Assembly: GCF_008312885.1 (NCBI RefSeq)
Contig: NZ_VSSO01000002.1
Span: forward strand, 704,797-768,796
Direction of reading: 5' to 3'
Source of the DNA: Lolliginicoccus suaedae
GTDB taxonomy: Bacteria > Actinomycetota > Actinomycetes > Mycobacteriales > Mycobacteriaceae
Length of the DNA: 64,000 nt
Shown: in pieces, positions 49,027 through 57,759 of the stretch
How the letters are laid out: each line of letters opens with the position of its first letter
Numbering within the stretch: the stretch's first letter is position 1
Program-made: the position numbers and the translations under genes
The notes under the pieces: model-generated
Databases searched by the model: none
What the model saw: only the letters and a program-made list of their open reading frames with translations
What the model was told of the DNA's origin: nothing

Positions 49027-49902
49027 GTGCAGACGCGACTTCCCGTGGTGACGGTGACCTACTCTCCCGGCGAGCATCTGGCGGGGTTCGTGACGTCCCT
49101 GCCGGAAGCGACCCGGCTCCCCGTCGATGTGATCCTCGCCGACAACGGTTCCGTCGATGGCGCGCCGGAGGCCGCGGAGCGCGACTATCCGAACGTCCGG
49201 TTGCTGCGCACCGGCGCCAATGTCGGCTACGGGGGAGCGATCAACCGCGCCATGGCGGAGGTGGATCCCGCTGCGGAGTTCGTGATCGTCGCCAACCCTG
49301 ATGTGCGGTGGGCGCCGGGCTCGATCGATGCCTTGATCGAGGCCGCGCGCCGATGGCCGCGCGCAGGGTCGCTCGGCCCACTGATCCGTGATCCTGATGG
49401 CACCATCTATCCCTCCGCCCGGCACGTGCCCACGCTGTGGGGCGGCGCGGCGCACGCGGTCCTTGGTGGGGTCTGGCCGTCGAACCCCTGGACGCGCGCG
49501 TACCGGCAGGAGGACGAGGACATCAGCGAGCGGCCCGTCGGATGGCTCTCGGGCTCGTGCCTGCTGCTGCGCAGAGCCGCGTTCGATTCCGTGCATGGGT
49601 TCGATTCCCGCTACTTCATGTACATGGAGGACGTGGACCTCGGTGATCGCCTCGCGCGGGCTGGTTGGCTCAATGTGTTCGTGCCGACCGCCGAAGTGAC
49701 GCATGCTAAAGGTCATGCGGCGGGGAGGCATCCGGAGCTGATGCTGCCGGCGCATCACCAGAGCGCGTACCGGTTCCAGGCGGACCGGCACCCCGAGTGG
49801 TGGCAGGCCCCGTTGCGAGCATCGCTGCGTGGCGGCCTCGGCGCGCGGTCGCGGATCGCGGTGGCGGTGGCACGACGCAAGCAACGCGGGCAGAAAGGAT
49901 AG
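49027..49902 (+). CDS. wbbL: Rhamnosyltransferase WbbL (GT2)
   Basis: The 291-residue GT-A glycosyltransferase transfers rhamnose to GlcNAc-P-P-decaprenyl, starting the arabinogalactan linker. Seen: VVTVTYSPGEHLAGFVTSL, LADNGSVDGAPEAAERDYPN, IVANPDVRW, ERPVGWLSGSCLLLRRAAFD and FMYMEDVDLGDRLARAGW. The GTG at 49027 aligns with the M. tuberculosis start; the open frame begins 45 bp earlier. It forms a row with rmlD and manB (gap 9 bp). Confidence 0.93.
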   Translation: MQTRLPVVTVTYSPGEHLAGFVTSLPEATRLPVDVILADNGSVDGAPEAAERDYPNVRLLRTGANVGYGGAINRAMAEVDPAAEFVIVANPDVRWAPGSIDALIEAARRWPRAGSLGPLIRDPDGTIYPSARHVPTLWGGAAHAVLGGVWPSNPWTRAYRQEDEDISERPVGWLSGSCLLLRRAAFDSVHGFDSRYFMYMEDVDLGDRLARAGWLNVFVPTAEVTHAKGHAAGRHPELMLPAHHQSAYRFQADRHPEWWQAPLRASLRGGLGARSRIAVAVARRKQRGQKG

Positions 49903-49911
49903 TGGAGAGTC

Positions 49912-51057
49912 ATGGCAGGCAGAGTTTTTCGCTTCACCCAGGGGCCGAGCGCGCAGACGGCGCCGAGCGCTGTCGATCGCAGCCTCGCCGAGAACACCGA
50001 TGCGGTGGTGCTCGTCGGGGGCAAGGGAACCCGGTTGCGCCCGCTGACGCTGTCCGCGCCCAAGCCGATGCTGCCGACCGCGGGCCTGCCATTCCTCCAG
50101 CACCTGCTGTCGCGGATCAAGGCAGCAGGCATCACCCACGTGGTGCTGGGCACGTCCTTCAAGGCCGAGGTGTTCGAGCAGCACTTTGGTGACGGATCCG
50201 AGCTGGGCCTCGAGATCGACTACGTGATGGAGGACGAGCCGCTCGGCACCGGCGGTGGCATCCGCAACGTGTACCCCAAGCTCCGGGGCGACACGGTGCT
50301 GGTGTTCAACGGTGATGTGCTGGGCGGCACCGACCCGCTCGCGGTGCTCGGCACGCATCACGAGAAGGACGCCGACGTGACGATGCACCTCGTGCGGGTG
50401 AGCGATCCGCGCGCGTTCGGCTGCGTCCCCACCGACAGCGACGGCCGCGTGCTGGAGTTCCTCGAGAAGACGCAGGATCCGCCGACCGATCAGATCAACG
50501 CCGGTTGCTACGTGTTCAAGCGCTCGGTGATCGAGAAGATCCCGGCCGGGCGCAATGTCTCCGTGGAGCGGGAGGTGTTCCCGAAGCTGCTCGCCGACGA
50601 TGCGCGTGTCTACGCCCATGTCGACTCGGCCTACTGGCGTGACATGGGCACCCCGGAGGACTTCGTGCGAGGGTCCGCGGACCTGGTGCGTGGCATCGCT
50701 CCATCACCAGCGCTGGAAGGACAGAGCGGCGAGTCGCTCGTCCATGAGGGGGCGGGCATCGCCCCGGGCGCGCTGCTGATCGGTGGCACCGTCGTCGGCC
50801 GCGGCGCGGAGGTCAGTGGCGGCGCGCGGCTCGATGGAGCTGTCATCTTCGACGGCGCGAAGGTCGACGCCGGTGCTGTCGTGGAGCGCTCGATCATCGG
50901 CTATGGGGCGCACATCGGCCCGCGCGCGCTCATCCGCGACGCGGTGATCGGTGACGGCGCGCAGGTCGGCGCCCGTTGCGAGCTCGTCGGCGGGGCCCGT
51001 GTGTGGCCGGGAGTGATCATTCCCGATGGTGGCCTGCGCTTCTCCACCGACGTCTAG
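49912..51057 (+). CDS. manB: Mannose-1-phosphate guanylyltransferase
   Basis: 381 residues. The nucleotidyltransferase domain (about 28-270) has VVLVGGKGTRLRPLTLSAPK, EPLGTGGGIRN and FNGDVLGG. A left-handed beta-helix (about 285-375) of hexapeptide repeats follows (GAGIAPGALLIGGTVVGRGA). It makes GDP-mannose from mannose 1-phosphate for mannosylated lipids and glycans, with ManA and PmmA encoded near 60 kb supplying the substrate. Confidence 0.93.
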   Translation: MAGRVFRFTQGPSAQTAPSAVDRSLAENTDAVVLVGGKGTRLRPLTLSAPKPMLPTAGLPFLQHLLSRIKAAGITHVVLGTSFKAEVFEQHFGDGSELGLEIDYVMEDEPLGTGGGIRNVYPKLRGDTVLVFNGDVLGGTDPLAVLGTHHEKDADVTMHLVRVSDPRAFGCVPTDSDGRVLEFLEKTQDPPTDQINAGCYVFKRSVIEKIPAGRNVSVEREVFPKLLADDARVYAHVDSAYWRDMGTPEDFVRGSADLVRGIAPSPALEGQSGESLVHEGAGIAPGALLIGGTVVGRGAEVSGGARLDGAVIFDGAKVDAGAVVERSIIGYGAHIGPRALIRDAVIGDGAQVGARCELVGGARVWPGVIIPDGGLRFSTDV

Positions 51058-51164
51058 CAAGCCCGCCGAATCGGTCGTCCTCGCCGCGCGCGGTGGACTA
51101 CGGTTGGCGTGGACGCCCGTTCCTGGGGCGGCCGCTGGGTAACCACGTATGAGGAGTGATCGCT

Positions 51165-52544
51165 GTGGGAGATCGGCATGCTCAGCCGGGGCGGCATCAT
51201 GTCGTCATCATCGGATCGGGCTTCGGTGGCATGTTCGCCGCGCAGAAGCTCAAGAACGCCGATGTCGACGTCACGTTGATCGCCCGCACCACCCATCACC
51301 TGTTCCAGCCCTTGCTGTACCAGGTGGCCACCGGGATCCTGTCGGTCGGCGAGATCGCGGTACCGAACCGCGTCATCCTGCGCAAGCAGAAGAACGCCCA
51401 GGTGCTGCTCGGTGAGGTCATCGACATCGACGTGCGCAACCAGACGGTGACCTCCGAGTACTCCGACCAGCAGCGCGTCACCTCCTACGACAGCTTGATC
51501 GTCGCGGCGGGCGCCGAGCAGTCCTACTTCGGCAACGATCACTTCGCCGAGTTCGCCCCCGGCATGAAGACCATCGACCATGCGCTCGAGCTGCGTGGCA
51601 AGATCATCGCGGCTTTCGAGGAAGCAGAGCTGTCGACGGATCCGGCCGAGGTGGAGCGGCTCCTGACCTTCGTCGTCGTCGGCGCGGGGCCCACCGGGGT
51701 CGAGATGGCCGGGCAGATCGCCGAGCTCGCCCGCGACACCCTCGCCGGTGCCTACCGCAACATCGACACCTCGATGGCCCGGGTGATCCTGCTCGACGCC
51801 GCCCCCCAGGTGCTGCCGCCGATGGGCAAGAAGCTCGGGGCGAACGCGCAGCGCCAGCTCGAGAAGATCGGTGTCGAGGTGATGCTCGATACCTTCGTCA
51901 CCGATATCGACGAGCGCGGCCTCGTGGTCAAGCAAGGCGACAGCGAGCCCGTGCGCCTCCCCGCGAACTGCAAGATCTGGGCGGCAGGCGTTTCCGCGAG
52001 CCCGCTGGGCAAGATCCTCGCGGAACAGACCGGCACCGAGCTCGACCGCGCGGGGCGCGTCCAGGTCAACCCTGACCTGACCATCCGCGATCACTCCAAT
52101 ATCTTCGTCGTCGGCGACATGATGGCGCTCGAGGGCATCCCTGGCATCGCGCCCGCCGCGATCCAGAGCGGCCAGTACGTGGGCAAGCTCATCAGCGCGG
52201 AGGCCGAGGCCGACGGCAAGGGCGAGCAGCCCGCCGAGCGCAAGCCGTTCAAGTACCTCGACAAGGGCAGCATCGCGGTCGTCTCGAAGTACAACGCCGT
52301 CGGCAAGGTGTTGTTCGGCAAGGTCGCTGTCTCCGGCGTCATCGGCTGGTTCATGTGGCTCGCCGTGCACTTGTTCTACCTCGTGGGCTTCAAGAACCGC
52401 TACGCCACCCTCTTCTACTGGCTTGTCACCTTCATGTCGAGCTCCCGCGAGCAGCTCAACGTCACCGAGCAGTGGATGCACGCCCGCACCGCGATCGAGC
52501 AGTACGAGGAAGGGCGCAAGCAGATCGGCGGCAAGACCGGCTGA
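51165..52544 (+). CDS. ndh: Type II NADH:quinone oxidoreductase
   Basis: The 459-residue single-subunit dehydrogenase oxidises NADH and reduces menaquinone at the membrane without pumping protons. Seen: FAD motif VVIIGSGFGGMFAAQKL, RTTHHLFQPLLYQVATGIL (quinone-site neighbourhood), NAD motif VVGAGPTGVEMAGQIAEL, IWAAGVSASPLG, FVVGDMMAL, and C-terminal membrane-binding segments (VSGVIGWFMWLAVHLFYLVG). GAGGAG lies 8 nt before GTG 51165; GTG 51156 is too close to it. Confidence 0.94.
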   Translation: MGDRHAQPGRHHVVIIGSGFGGMFAAQKLKNADVDVTLIARTTHHLFQPLLYQVATGILSVGEIAVPNRVILRKQKNAQVLLGEVIDIDVRNQTVTSEYSDQQRVTSYDSLIVAAGAEQSYFGNDHFAEFAPGMKTIDHALELRGKIIAAFEEAELSTDPAEVERLLTFVVVGAGPTGVEMAGQIAELARDTLAGAYRNIDTSMARVILLDAAPQVLPPMGKKLGANAQRQLEKIGVEVMLDTFVTDIDERGLVVKQGDSEPVRLPANCKIWAAGVSASPLGKILAEQTGTELDRAGRVQVNPDLTIRDHSNIFVVGDMMALEGIPGIAPAAIQSGQYVGKLISAEAEADGKGEQPAERKPFKYLDKGSIAVVSKYNAVGKVLFGKVAVSGVIGWFMWLAVHLFYLVGFKNRYATLFYWLVTFMSSSREQLNVTEQWMHARTAIEQYEEGRKQIGGKTG

Positions 52545-52614
52545 GCGGCACGCCACCGGCCCATCCGTGGAAACCGGCTGTCCGCGCGGTCACGAGATGT
52601 GGAAAGCTGTGCCC

Positions 52615-53781
52615 ATGAGCGATCTTTCCCACAGCGCCGCCGCCCCCGCTGGCTTCCGGGGCATCACCGGAAACATCGGGATCAAGGATGATGCGCCGGA
52701 TTTCTTCACGGTGATCTCGGAGGTCCCCGCCACGGTCTCGGCGGTGTTCACGAAGTCACGCTTCGCTGGCCCGAGCGTGGTCATCAGCCGCGAGACCGCC
52801 CGCCGCGGCACTGGTCGCGGGATCGTGGTGACCGCCCGCAACGCCAATGTCGCGACGGGCGATCAGGGGCTCGCCAACGCGCGGGAGATCCGGGCTTCGG
52901 TCGCGGGGCTCGCCGCCGCCGAGCCCGAGGACATCATCATCGCCTCCACCGGGGTCATTGGCCGCCAGTTGCCGATGGATCGCGTGCGCGCGTTCCTCGA
53001 TGGCCTCCATCCACCGTTCCCGCCCGCGGACTTCGCCGCGTGCGCCGAGGCCATGATGACCACCGATACGCATCCGAAGCATGTGGCGGCGCGGTGCGGC
53101 GAGGCGTCGATCGTGGGCATCGCCAAGGGCGTGGGCATGATCGAGCCGAACATGGCGACGATGCTGGCGTACTACTTCACTGATGCCCGCATCGCGCAGG
53201 CAGATCTTGATGCGCTGTTCCGTCGCGTGGTGGATCGCACCTTCAACGCGTTGAGCATCGACACGGATACCTCCACCAGTGACACCGCCGCGATCCTTGC
53301 CAACGGGCTTGCTGGCGAGGTTGATCTGGCGGCATTCGAGGAGGTGCTGCACGACCTGGCGCTGCGGCTGGTGAGGATGATCGCGGCCGATGGCGAGGGT
53401 GCGACCAAGACGATCGTGGTGCGGGTGACGGATGCGCGCGATGAGCGGCAGGCCAAGCGGGTCGCCAAGGCCATCGTCAATTCGCCGCTGGTGAAGACCG
53501 CCGTGCATGGCGCGGACCCGAACTGGGGCCGGGTGGCCATGGCCATCGGCAAGTGCGATGACGAGACCGATATCGATCCGGAGCTTGTGCGCATCGACTT
53601 CGGGGACGTGACGACCTACCCGATCCCCAAGGAGGATGTGCTCGACGCTGCGGCGGAGCACATGCGCGGCGAGGAAGTGACGATCACGGCGTCCCTGGCA
53701 ACAGGCAGCGCCGCGTTCACGGTGTATGGCTGCGACCTGACCGATGGCTATATCCGCATCAACGCTGACTACACCACCTGA
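52615..53781 (+). CDS. argJ: Glutamate N-acetyltransferase (ArgJ), isolated copy
   Basis: A 388-residue Ntn-type enzyme that moves the acetyl group from N-acetylornithine to glutamate in arginine synthesis. The self-cleavage site KGVGMIEPNMATML is intact with T182 as the nucleophile. Other ArgJ segments are GIKDDAPDF, ASTGVIGRQLP, DTDTSTSDTAA and HGADPNWGRVAMAIG. Normally argJ stands in the argCJBDFGRH cluster; here it lies alone between ndh and a Nudix gene. It may be the only copy displaced, or a second copy with another acetyl acceptor. Its stop lies 15 bp from the convergent Nudix gene. Confidence 0.92.
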   Translation: MSDLSHSAAAPAGFRGITGNIGIKDDAPDFFTVISEVPATVSAVFTKSRFAGPSVVISRETARRGTGRGIVVTARNANVATGDQGLANAREIRASVAGLAAAEPEDIIIASTGVIGRQLPMDRVRAFLDGLHPPFPPADFAACAEAMMTTDTHPKHVAARCGEASIVGIAKGVGMIEPNMATMLAYYFTDARIAQADLDALFRRVVDRTFNALSIDTDTSTSDTAAILANGLAGEVDLAAFEEVLHDLALRLVRMIAADGEGATKTIVVRVTDARDERQAKRVAKAIVNSPLVKTAVHGADPNWGRVAMAIGKCDDETDIDPELVRIDFGDVTTYPIPKEDVLDAAAEHMRGEEVTITASLATGSAAFTVYGCDLTDGYIRINADYTT

Positions 53782-53796
53782 GGCTGGACGGCGTTC

Positions 53797-54339
53797 TCAG
53801 CGGGCCTGGGCGAGCCGCACCATCTCGGTGATGGTGTGGTGCTCGGCCTTCGCCGGCAGATCATCGACCGGCCACCATTGCAGGTCGGTCGATTCATCGC
53901 TGCGCGTGATCCGCGAGCCGCGGGGTGCCCGGATCAGGAACCGCACATCGAGGTGACGCGTGGGCAGCCCGAGCGAGCAGGTGATCGGATGGGTGTGCAG
54001 CGAGAGCACTGCCGGATCGAGCTCGAGATCGTCGATGCCGGATTCCTCGCGGGCCTCGCGCAGTGCTGCTTCCTGGATAGTGCGGTCGTGCTCCTCGCAA
54101 TGCCCGCCGAGCTGGATCCACCGGCCCACGCGCGGGTGCAGGGTGAGAAGGACCTTGGCTCCATCGTGGGATAGCACCAGGCTCGAAGCGGTGATATGCC
54201 CCGCGGCGCAGGCGCGCAGGCAGCCATCGGGAGCGGCGGCGAGGAACGCGAGCATGGCGTGGCGCATGGAGTCCTGCTCGGCGGTGGGCGCGGCGAACTC
54301 CTCGAGGGCCTCGCGGGCGGAGTCATGCAGGCTGTTCAT
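53797..54339 (-). CDS. Nudix hydrolase
   Basis: 180 residues with the Nudix box GGHCEEHDRTIQEAALREAR followed by EESGI (about 95-119). It hydrolyses nucleoside diphosphate derivatives; the substrate is unknown. The ATG at 54339 overlaps the fbiB stop as TGATG and has CGAGGA 6 nt before it. It is therefore translated after fbiB. ATG 54345 is too near to that ribosome site. Confidence 0.87.
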   Translation of the reverse strand: MNSLHDSAREALEEFAAPTAEQDSMRHAMLAFLAAAPDGCLRACAAGHITASSLVLSHDGAKVLLTLHPRVGRWIQLGGHCEEHDRTIQEAALREAREESGIDDLELDPAVLSLHTHPITCSLGLPTRHLDVRFLIRAPRGSRITRSDESTDLQWWPVDDLPAKAEHHTITEMVRLAQAR

Positions 54340-55685
54340 CACCATTCCTCGAGAAGGCCGTGGGTATCGCGGGGCTCGCGGACAACCAGTGGCTCGGTGG
54401 GATAGCCGATCCCGATGGCGCCCATGGGTGTCCACGAGCTATCGAGGCCTAGCTGGTCGCGCACGACGCCTGGGGCGAAGATCGTCGAGCCGATCCAGCA
54501 TGATCCGATCCCGCGCGCCGCGAGGGCGGTGAGCAGAGCCTGGACCGCGGCTCCTACCGCGACGGTGAACATGGTGCGCTCGGCGTCCTGCCGGGCCTCA
54601 TCGGGGTAGTCGTGGGCGCCCTCCGGCACGAGGAACGGGATGATCATCCCGGGAGCGTCGTAGAGCAGCTGGCCGCGGGCGAGGCGGGCGGCGATGCGGT
54701 CCTCGCTGAGCCCGTCGCGCTCGAGGTCCGCCCGCCAAGCATTCCGCATGGCGTCGAGCAGCTTGATGCGGCGCTGATGGTCGCGGACCCAGCCGAACCG
54801 CACGGGCCGGGTGTGGTGGGGCGCGGGCGCGGTGAGGGCCTCGCTGATCGCGGCGCGCACCTGGTCATCGGGAACCGCGTCGGTGGTGAACGAGCGCACG
54901 GTGCGGCGGCGCAGCACGGCCTCGCGCCAGCCCTGGCTGACTGCTTCCTCGGTGCCGAGGCGGAAAAGGTCCTCGTGCGCGGGGCGGATGAGGTCGCGCG
55001 CGGTGGATCCGTCATCGATCGTGCTGAAGCCACGTATCACCGCGATGGGAGTGCCGTGGAGCTTGCCCTTGACGAGGTCCGCGGCGGCGGCAAGCTCGTC
55101 GGCGACGGCGATGTTGGTGACCTGGAGGTCGTTGCCATGACGATCGGTGGTGCCGGTGTAGTCGTGCAGCACCGACAGGCCCGCGGCGCCGATCGCCGCA
55201 TCGGTCTGGCCGTTGCGCCAGGCGCGGCCCATGGTGTCGGTGATGAGGATCGCGACGTCGACGCCGAGCCGGTCCCGGATGCCGTCGCGCAGGCGAGCGG
55301 CGCTCGCATCGGGGTCGACCGGCAGCAGTGCGATGGCGGACAGGTCGACGTTGGAGCCGTCGACCCCCGATGCGGCCTGCACGATCCCCAGCTGGTTCTC
55401 GGTGATGAGAGTGCGGCCGTGCCGCGCGAGGACCCGGGTGGACTCGCTCAGCACGAGCTCGCGGCGCAGCGCGTCCCGCTCCTCCGGATCGGCGGGCGCG
55501 GGCACGATCCGTCCCTCGGCCTTCGAGAGGATCTTGCTGGTGATGGCGAGGATGTCGCCGTCGCGCAGCCATGGCAGGTGCTGTGCCACGAGATCGAGGA
55601 GATCGTCCCCGGGCGCGATCTCGGGGATGCCCGGCACCGTACGGATGCGGACCTCGTTCTCCGTCCCGTGGTCGCCCAGGCTCAC
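54339..55685 (-). CDS. fbiB: F420:gamma-L-glutamate ligase / FMN reductase fusion
   Basis: A 448-residue fusion. The N-terminal CofE-like ligase (about 10-250) has [35 protein letters not shown] and [13 protein letters not shown]. The C-terminal nitroreductase-fold domain (about 255-448) has [20 protein letters not shown] and [19 protein letters not shown]. It adds the glutamate tail to F420 and reduces dehydro-F420 with FMNH2. The GTG start overlaps the fbiA stop as GTGA. Confidence 0.95.
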   Translation of the reverse strand: MSLGDHGTENEVRIRTVPGIPEIAPGDDLLDLVAQHLPWLRDGDILAITSKILSKAEGRIVPAPADPEERDALRRELVLSESTRVLARHGRTLITENQLGIVQAASGVDGSNVDLSAIALLPVDPDASAARLRDGIRDRLGVDVAILITDTMGRAWRNGQTDAAIGAAGLSVLHDYTGTTDRHGNDLQVTNIAVADELAAAADLVKGKLHGTPIAVIRGFSTIDDGSTARDLIRPAHEDLFRLGTEEAVSQGWREAVLRRRTVRSFTTDAVPDDQVRAAISEALTAPAPHHTRPVRFGWVRDHQRRIKLLDAMRNAWRADLERDGLSEDRIAARLARGQLLYDAPGMIIPFLVPEGAHDYPDEARQDAERTMFTVAVGAAVQALLTALAARGIGSCWIGSTIFAPGVVRDQLGLDSSWTPMGAIGIGYPTEPLVVREPRDTHGLLEEW

Positions 55686-56752
55686 CGCGCCGCTCCGGCG
55701 AGCTCGACGGCCTGCTCGATCATCGAGGCCGTGGCGGAGGGGTCGTGCATGATGATGTCGGTCTCGCGCACCGCGATGCCGGGGATGGCGACAGGGTCGC
55801 CGGAGTGGGTGAGCCAGCCGTCAAGGATGCCAGTGGCGGTGCGGGCCCCGTAGTACTCGGCGACGCCCTGCGAGGAGACCTCGGCCCCGATGATGCGCAG
55901 GCATCGATCGGCCATGCCGCGCAGCGGTGCCCCGCCGATGATGGGGGAGACGCCGACGATGGGTGCCTCGGTGGTGCGCAGCGCACCCCGGATGCCGGGG
56001 ATGGCAAGGATCGGCGCGATGCTCACGACCGGGTTCGAGGGCGCGATGAGAACGATGTCGGCGCCTGCGATCGCGTCGAGCACGCCGGGCGCGGGCCGTG
56101 CCTCGTCGGCGCCGACCTGGACGAACGAGTGCGTCTCGATGTCGGACCGGTGCTTGACCCACCACTCCTGGAAGTGGATGGCCTTCTTGTCGCCGCTCTC
56201 CGGGTCCGTCACCACGACGAAGGTCTCGGAGCGGTCATCGCTAGCGGGCAGCAAGCGCACACCGGGGTTCCAGCGGGCGCACAGGGCGGTGGTGATGTCG
56301 GAGAGCCGGTAGCCGGCCCGCATCATCTGGCTGCGGATCAGGTGGGTGGCGGTGTCGCGATCGCCGAGGCCGAACCAGTCGGGCTGGGCCCCGTAGGCCG
56401 CGAGCTCCTCGCGCAGGCTCCAGGTCTCGTTGGCCCTGCCCCAGCCCTTGGCGGTGTCGATGCCGCCACCGAGGGTGTACATGCAGCTATCGAGGTCGGG
56501 GCACAGGCGCAGGTCGTGCATCCAGGTGTCGTCGCCGACGTTGACGATGGCTGTAGGGGCGGGCGAGCCAGATTCTGGTACGGTTGTACTAGTTCTTGCG
56601 GCCTCGCTGCCAGTGGGTTCGCTCGCTGCCGGGGGCGCGCTCGAGGGTTCGCGCGGTGCCCGAGGGCTCGCGGGTTCCTCGCTGGCGAACTCCCTTGCGC
56701 CGAGCAGGAATCGGGCGCCTCCGACGCCTCCGGTGAGAACAGTGACCTTCAC
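55682..56752 (-). CDS. fbiA: F420 side-chain transferase FbiA (CofD family)
   Basis: 356 residues. It joins the phosphoenolpyruvyl or lactyl moiety to Fo to make dehydro-F420-0 or F420-0. Seen: [59 protein letters not shown] and [15 protein letters not shown] low-complexity Pro/Ala/Ser/Glu-rich insertion occupies residues 22-66, before the GDD motif; M. tuberculosis has a shorter, unrelated stretch there. The GTG 56752 fits a leaderless -10 (TAGGCT, 8 nt before). Confidence 0.94.
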   Translation of the reverse strand: MKVTVLTGGVGGARFLLGAREFASEEPASPRAPREPSSAPPAASEPTGSEAARTSTTVPESGSPAPTAIVNVGDDTWMHDLRLCPDLDSCMYTLGGGIDTAKGWGRANETWSLREELAAYGAQPDWFGLGDRDTATHLIRSQMMRAGYRLSDITTALCARWNPGVRLLPASDDRSETFVVVTDPESGDKKAIHFQEWWVKHRSDIETHSFVQVGADEARPAPGVLDAIAGADIVLIAPSNPVVSIAPILAIPGIRGALRTTEAPIVGVSPIIGGAPLRGMADRCLRIIGAEVSSQGVAEYYGARTATGILDGWLTHSGDPVAIPGIAVRETDIIMHDPSATASMIEQAVELAGAAR

Positions 56753-56760
56753 AGCGTCAC

Positions 56761-56766
56761 AGCCTA
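56761..56766 (-). promoter_or_regulatory. Probable -10 of leaderless fbiA mRNA
   Basis: TAGGCT on the minus strand ends 8 nt before the fbiA GTG. No ribosome site is present. Confidence 0.42.
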
Positions 56767-56925
56767 CGTGCTGCCGCGCCGGGGGAGGAAGCCGTGCGGG
56801 CCCGGGCGCCCGATGGGGCGGGTATGAATTCGTGCTCGTTTCAGAAACGGGGCTGTGTCGCTTGTCGTCGCGGTGTGGAAGGATGGTAGGGGATTTCACA
56901 GTTTTGCTTGCAATAGGCAGCAAGA

Positions 56926-56964
56926 AAGTGTCTAATCACACATGTGTCATTCACTTCGTGACAC
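56926..56964. promoter_or_regulatory. Clustered palindromes upstream of whiB2
   Basis: In the 343-bp gap between fbiA and whiB2, a 10-bp palindrome ACACATGTGT (56938-56947) overlaps an inverted repeat GTGTCA/TGACAC (56944-56949 and 56959-56964). A further GTGTC lies at 56926. GATAAT at 56996-57001 could be the -10 that follows, giving whiB2 a leader of roughly 90 nt. The cluster is a candidate site for a dimeric regulator of this cell-division regulator gene. Confidence 0.5.
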
Positions 56965-57095
56965 TCGCCCACTCGGGACGGGCCACGAGCGAGGCGATAA
57001 TGGATGCATGCTGTTGCCCCCGCGGGGTGGTGGCAGCTGCGGCCCGGCAAGCTTCATTGCCAGCAGTGCGCGACAAGAGGTTGGGGATACATACT

Positions 57096-57500
57096 ATGCC
57101 GCACTTTCCAGGAGTCCAGGGCGCTGAGCGCCCGGTAGCTTTCCGCGTGGTTTCCGACGACATGGCCGCAATGCGATCGACTGATGCGTCGATGCCGCGC
57201 GAGGATCGGAACGATGGGGCGAGCGGGCCGAAGCTCAGCCTGGTGGATGCTGGTTTCGACCATCTGTTCACCGCTGTCCAGGAGGAATGGCAGGATCGCG
57301 CGCTGTGCGCGCAGACCGATCCGGAGGCGTTCTTCCCGGAGAAGGGTGGCTCCACGCGCGAGGCCAAGCGCATCTGCCTCGGGTGCGAGGTTCGTGATGA
57401 GTGCCTGGAATACGCCTTGGCCAACGACGAGCGCTTCGGGATCTGGGGCGGCTTGTCGGAGCGCGAGCGTCGGCGACTGAAGCGCGGAATCGTCTCGTAG
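57096..57500 (+). CDS. whiB2: WhiB2/WhmD Fe-S transcription factor
   Basis: A 134-residue WhiB-family protein. The four cluster-binding cysteines are C71, C94, C97 and C103 (ALCAQTDPEAFFPEKGG, KRICLGCEVRDECLEYAL), and the turn GIWGGLSERERRRLKRG follows. WhiB2 is needed for septation in mycobacteria. The N-terminal 60 residues are variable, as in WhmD (129 residues), and ATG 57096 gives that length. No ribosome site stands close to it, so a start at 57162 remains possible. Confidence 0.92.
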   Translation: MPHFPGVQGAERPVAFRVVSDDMAAMRSTDASMPREDRNDGASGPKLSLVDAGFDHLFTAVQEEWQDRALCAQTDPEAFFPEKGGSTREAKRICLGCEVRDECLEYALANDERFGIWGGLSERERRRLKRGIVS

Positions 57501-57535
57501 AGGCTTCGGTGGCCGGGTGGCCGCCAGGCAAGGCG

Positions 57536-57570
57536 GCGGGGGTGCATGCAGAGGGTGCGTGCACCCCCGC
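57536..57570 (+). terminator. Strong hairpin after whiB2
   Basis: Arms GCGGGGGTGCATGC (57536-57549) and GCGTGCACCCCCGC (57557-57570) pair with one G-T wobble around a 7-nt loop. It lies 36 bp after the whiB2 stop. No T-run follows, the usual actinobacterial type. Confidence 0.75.
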
Positions 57571-57618
57571 AGTCTAATTCTTAGAGGTTCCTGAGAGATT
57601 CCTCGATGGTAATGCGGG

Positions 57619-57663
57619 CGTGCGCGGCGTATTGTCTGAATATCGCGTACGTCCATTTTTTTT
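57619..57663 (+). terminator. Second hairpin followed by eight T residues
   Basis: Arms CGTGCGCG (57619-57626) and CGCGTACG (57644-57651), with inner GTATT/AATAT pairing, are followed by T8 at 57656-57663. This classic Rho-independent layout is rare in such high-GC DNA. The stretch 57571-57759 holds no gene and is AT-rich; further palindromes are GGGCC/GGCCC near 57680 and TTCTCT/AGAGAA near 57715. It may end a small RNA or back up the first hairpin. Confidence 0.6.
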
Positions 57664-57759
57664 GGGCATGATGATAGGGGCCATTCCGGCCCAGGTTATT
57701 GTTTTCTGGAGATTCTCTTAGAGAACTCTTTGAATTGAGCGGGTGGCTGGCGCGGCCGC

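Noticed and set aside
47869..50619. 916-codon minus-strand open frame opposite rmlD, wbbL and manB
   Set aside because: It mirrors three well-recognised genes. High GC removes stop codons in the opposite frame; the translation is Arg/Gly/His-rich with no known motif.
53894..54174. Small plus-strand frame opposite the Nudix gene
   Set aside because: Antisense of a clear Nudix box; no ribosome site or conserved features.
56926..56944. CRP/GlxR site upstream of whiB2
   Set aside because: GTG and CAC halves are present, but the spacing and outer bases do not fit TGTGA-N6-TCACA well enough; kept only as palindromes.
57571..57759. tRNA gene in the AT-rich gap
   Set aside because: No T-loop consensus or acceptor-stem pairing could be found; the hairpins are simple stems.
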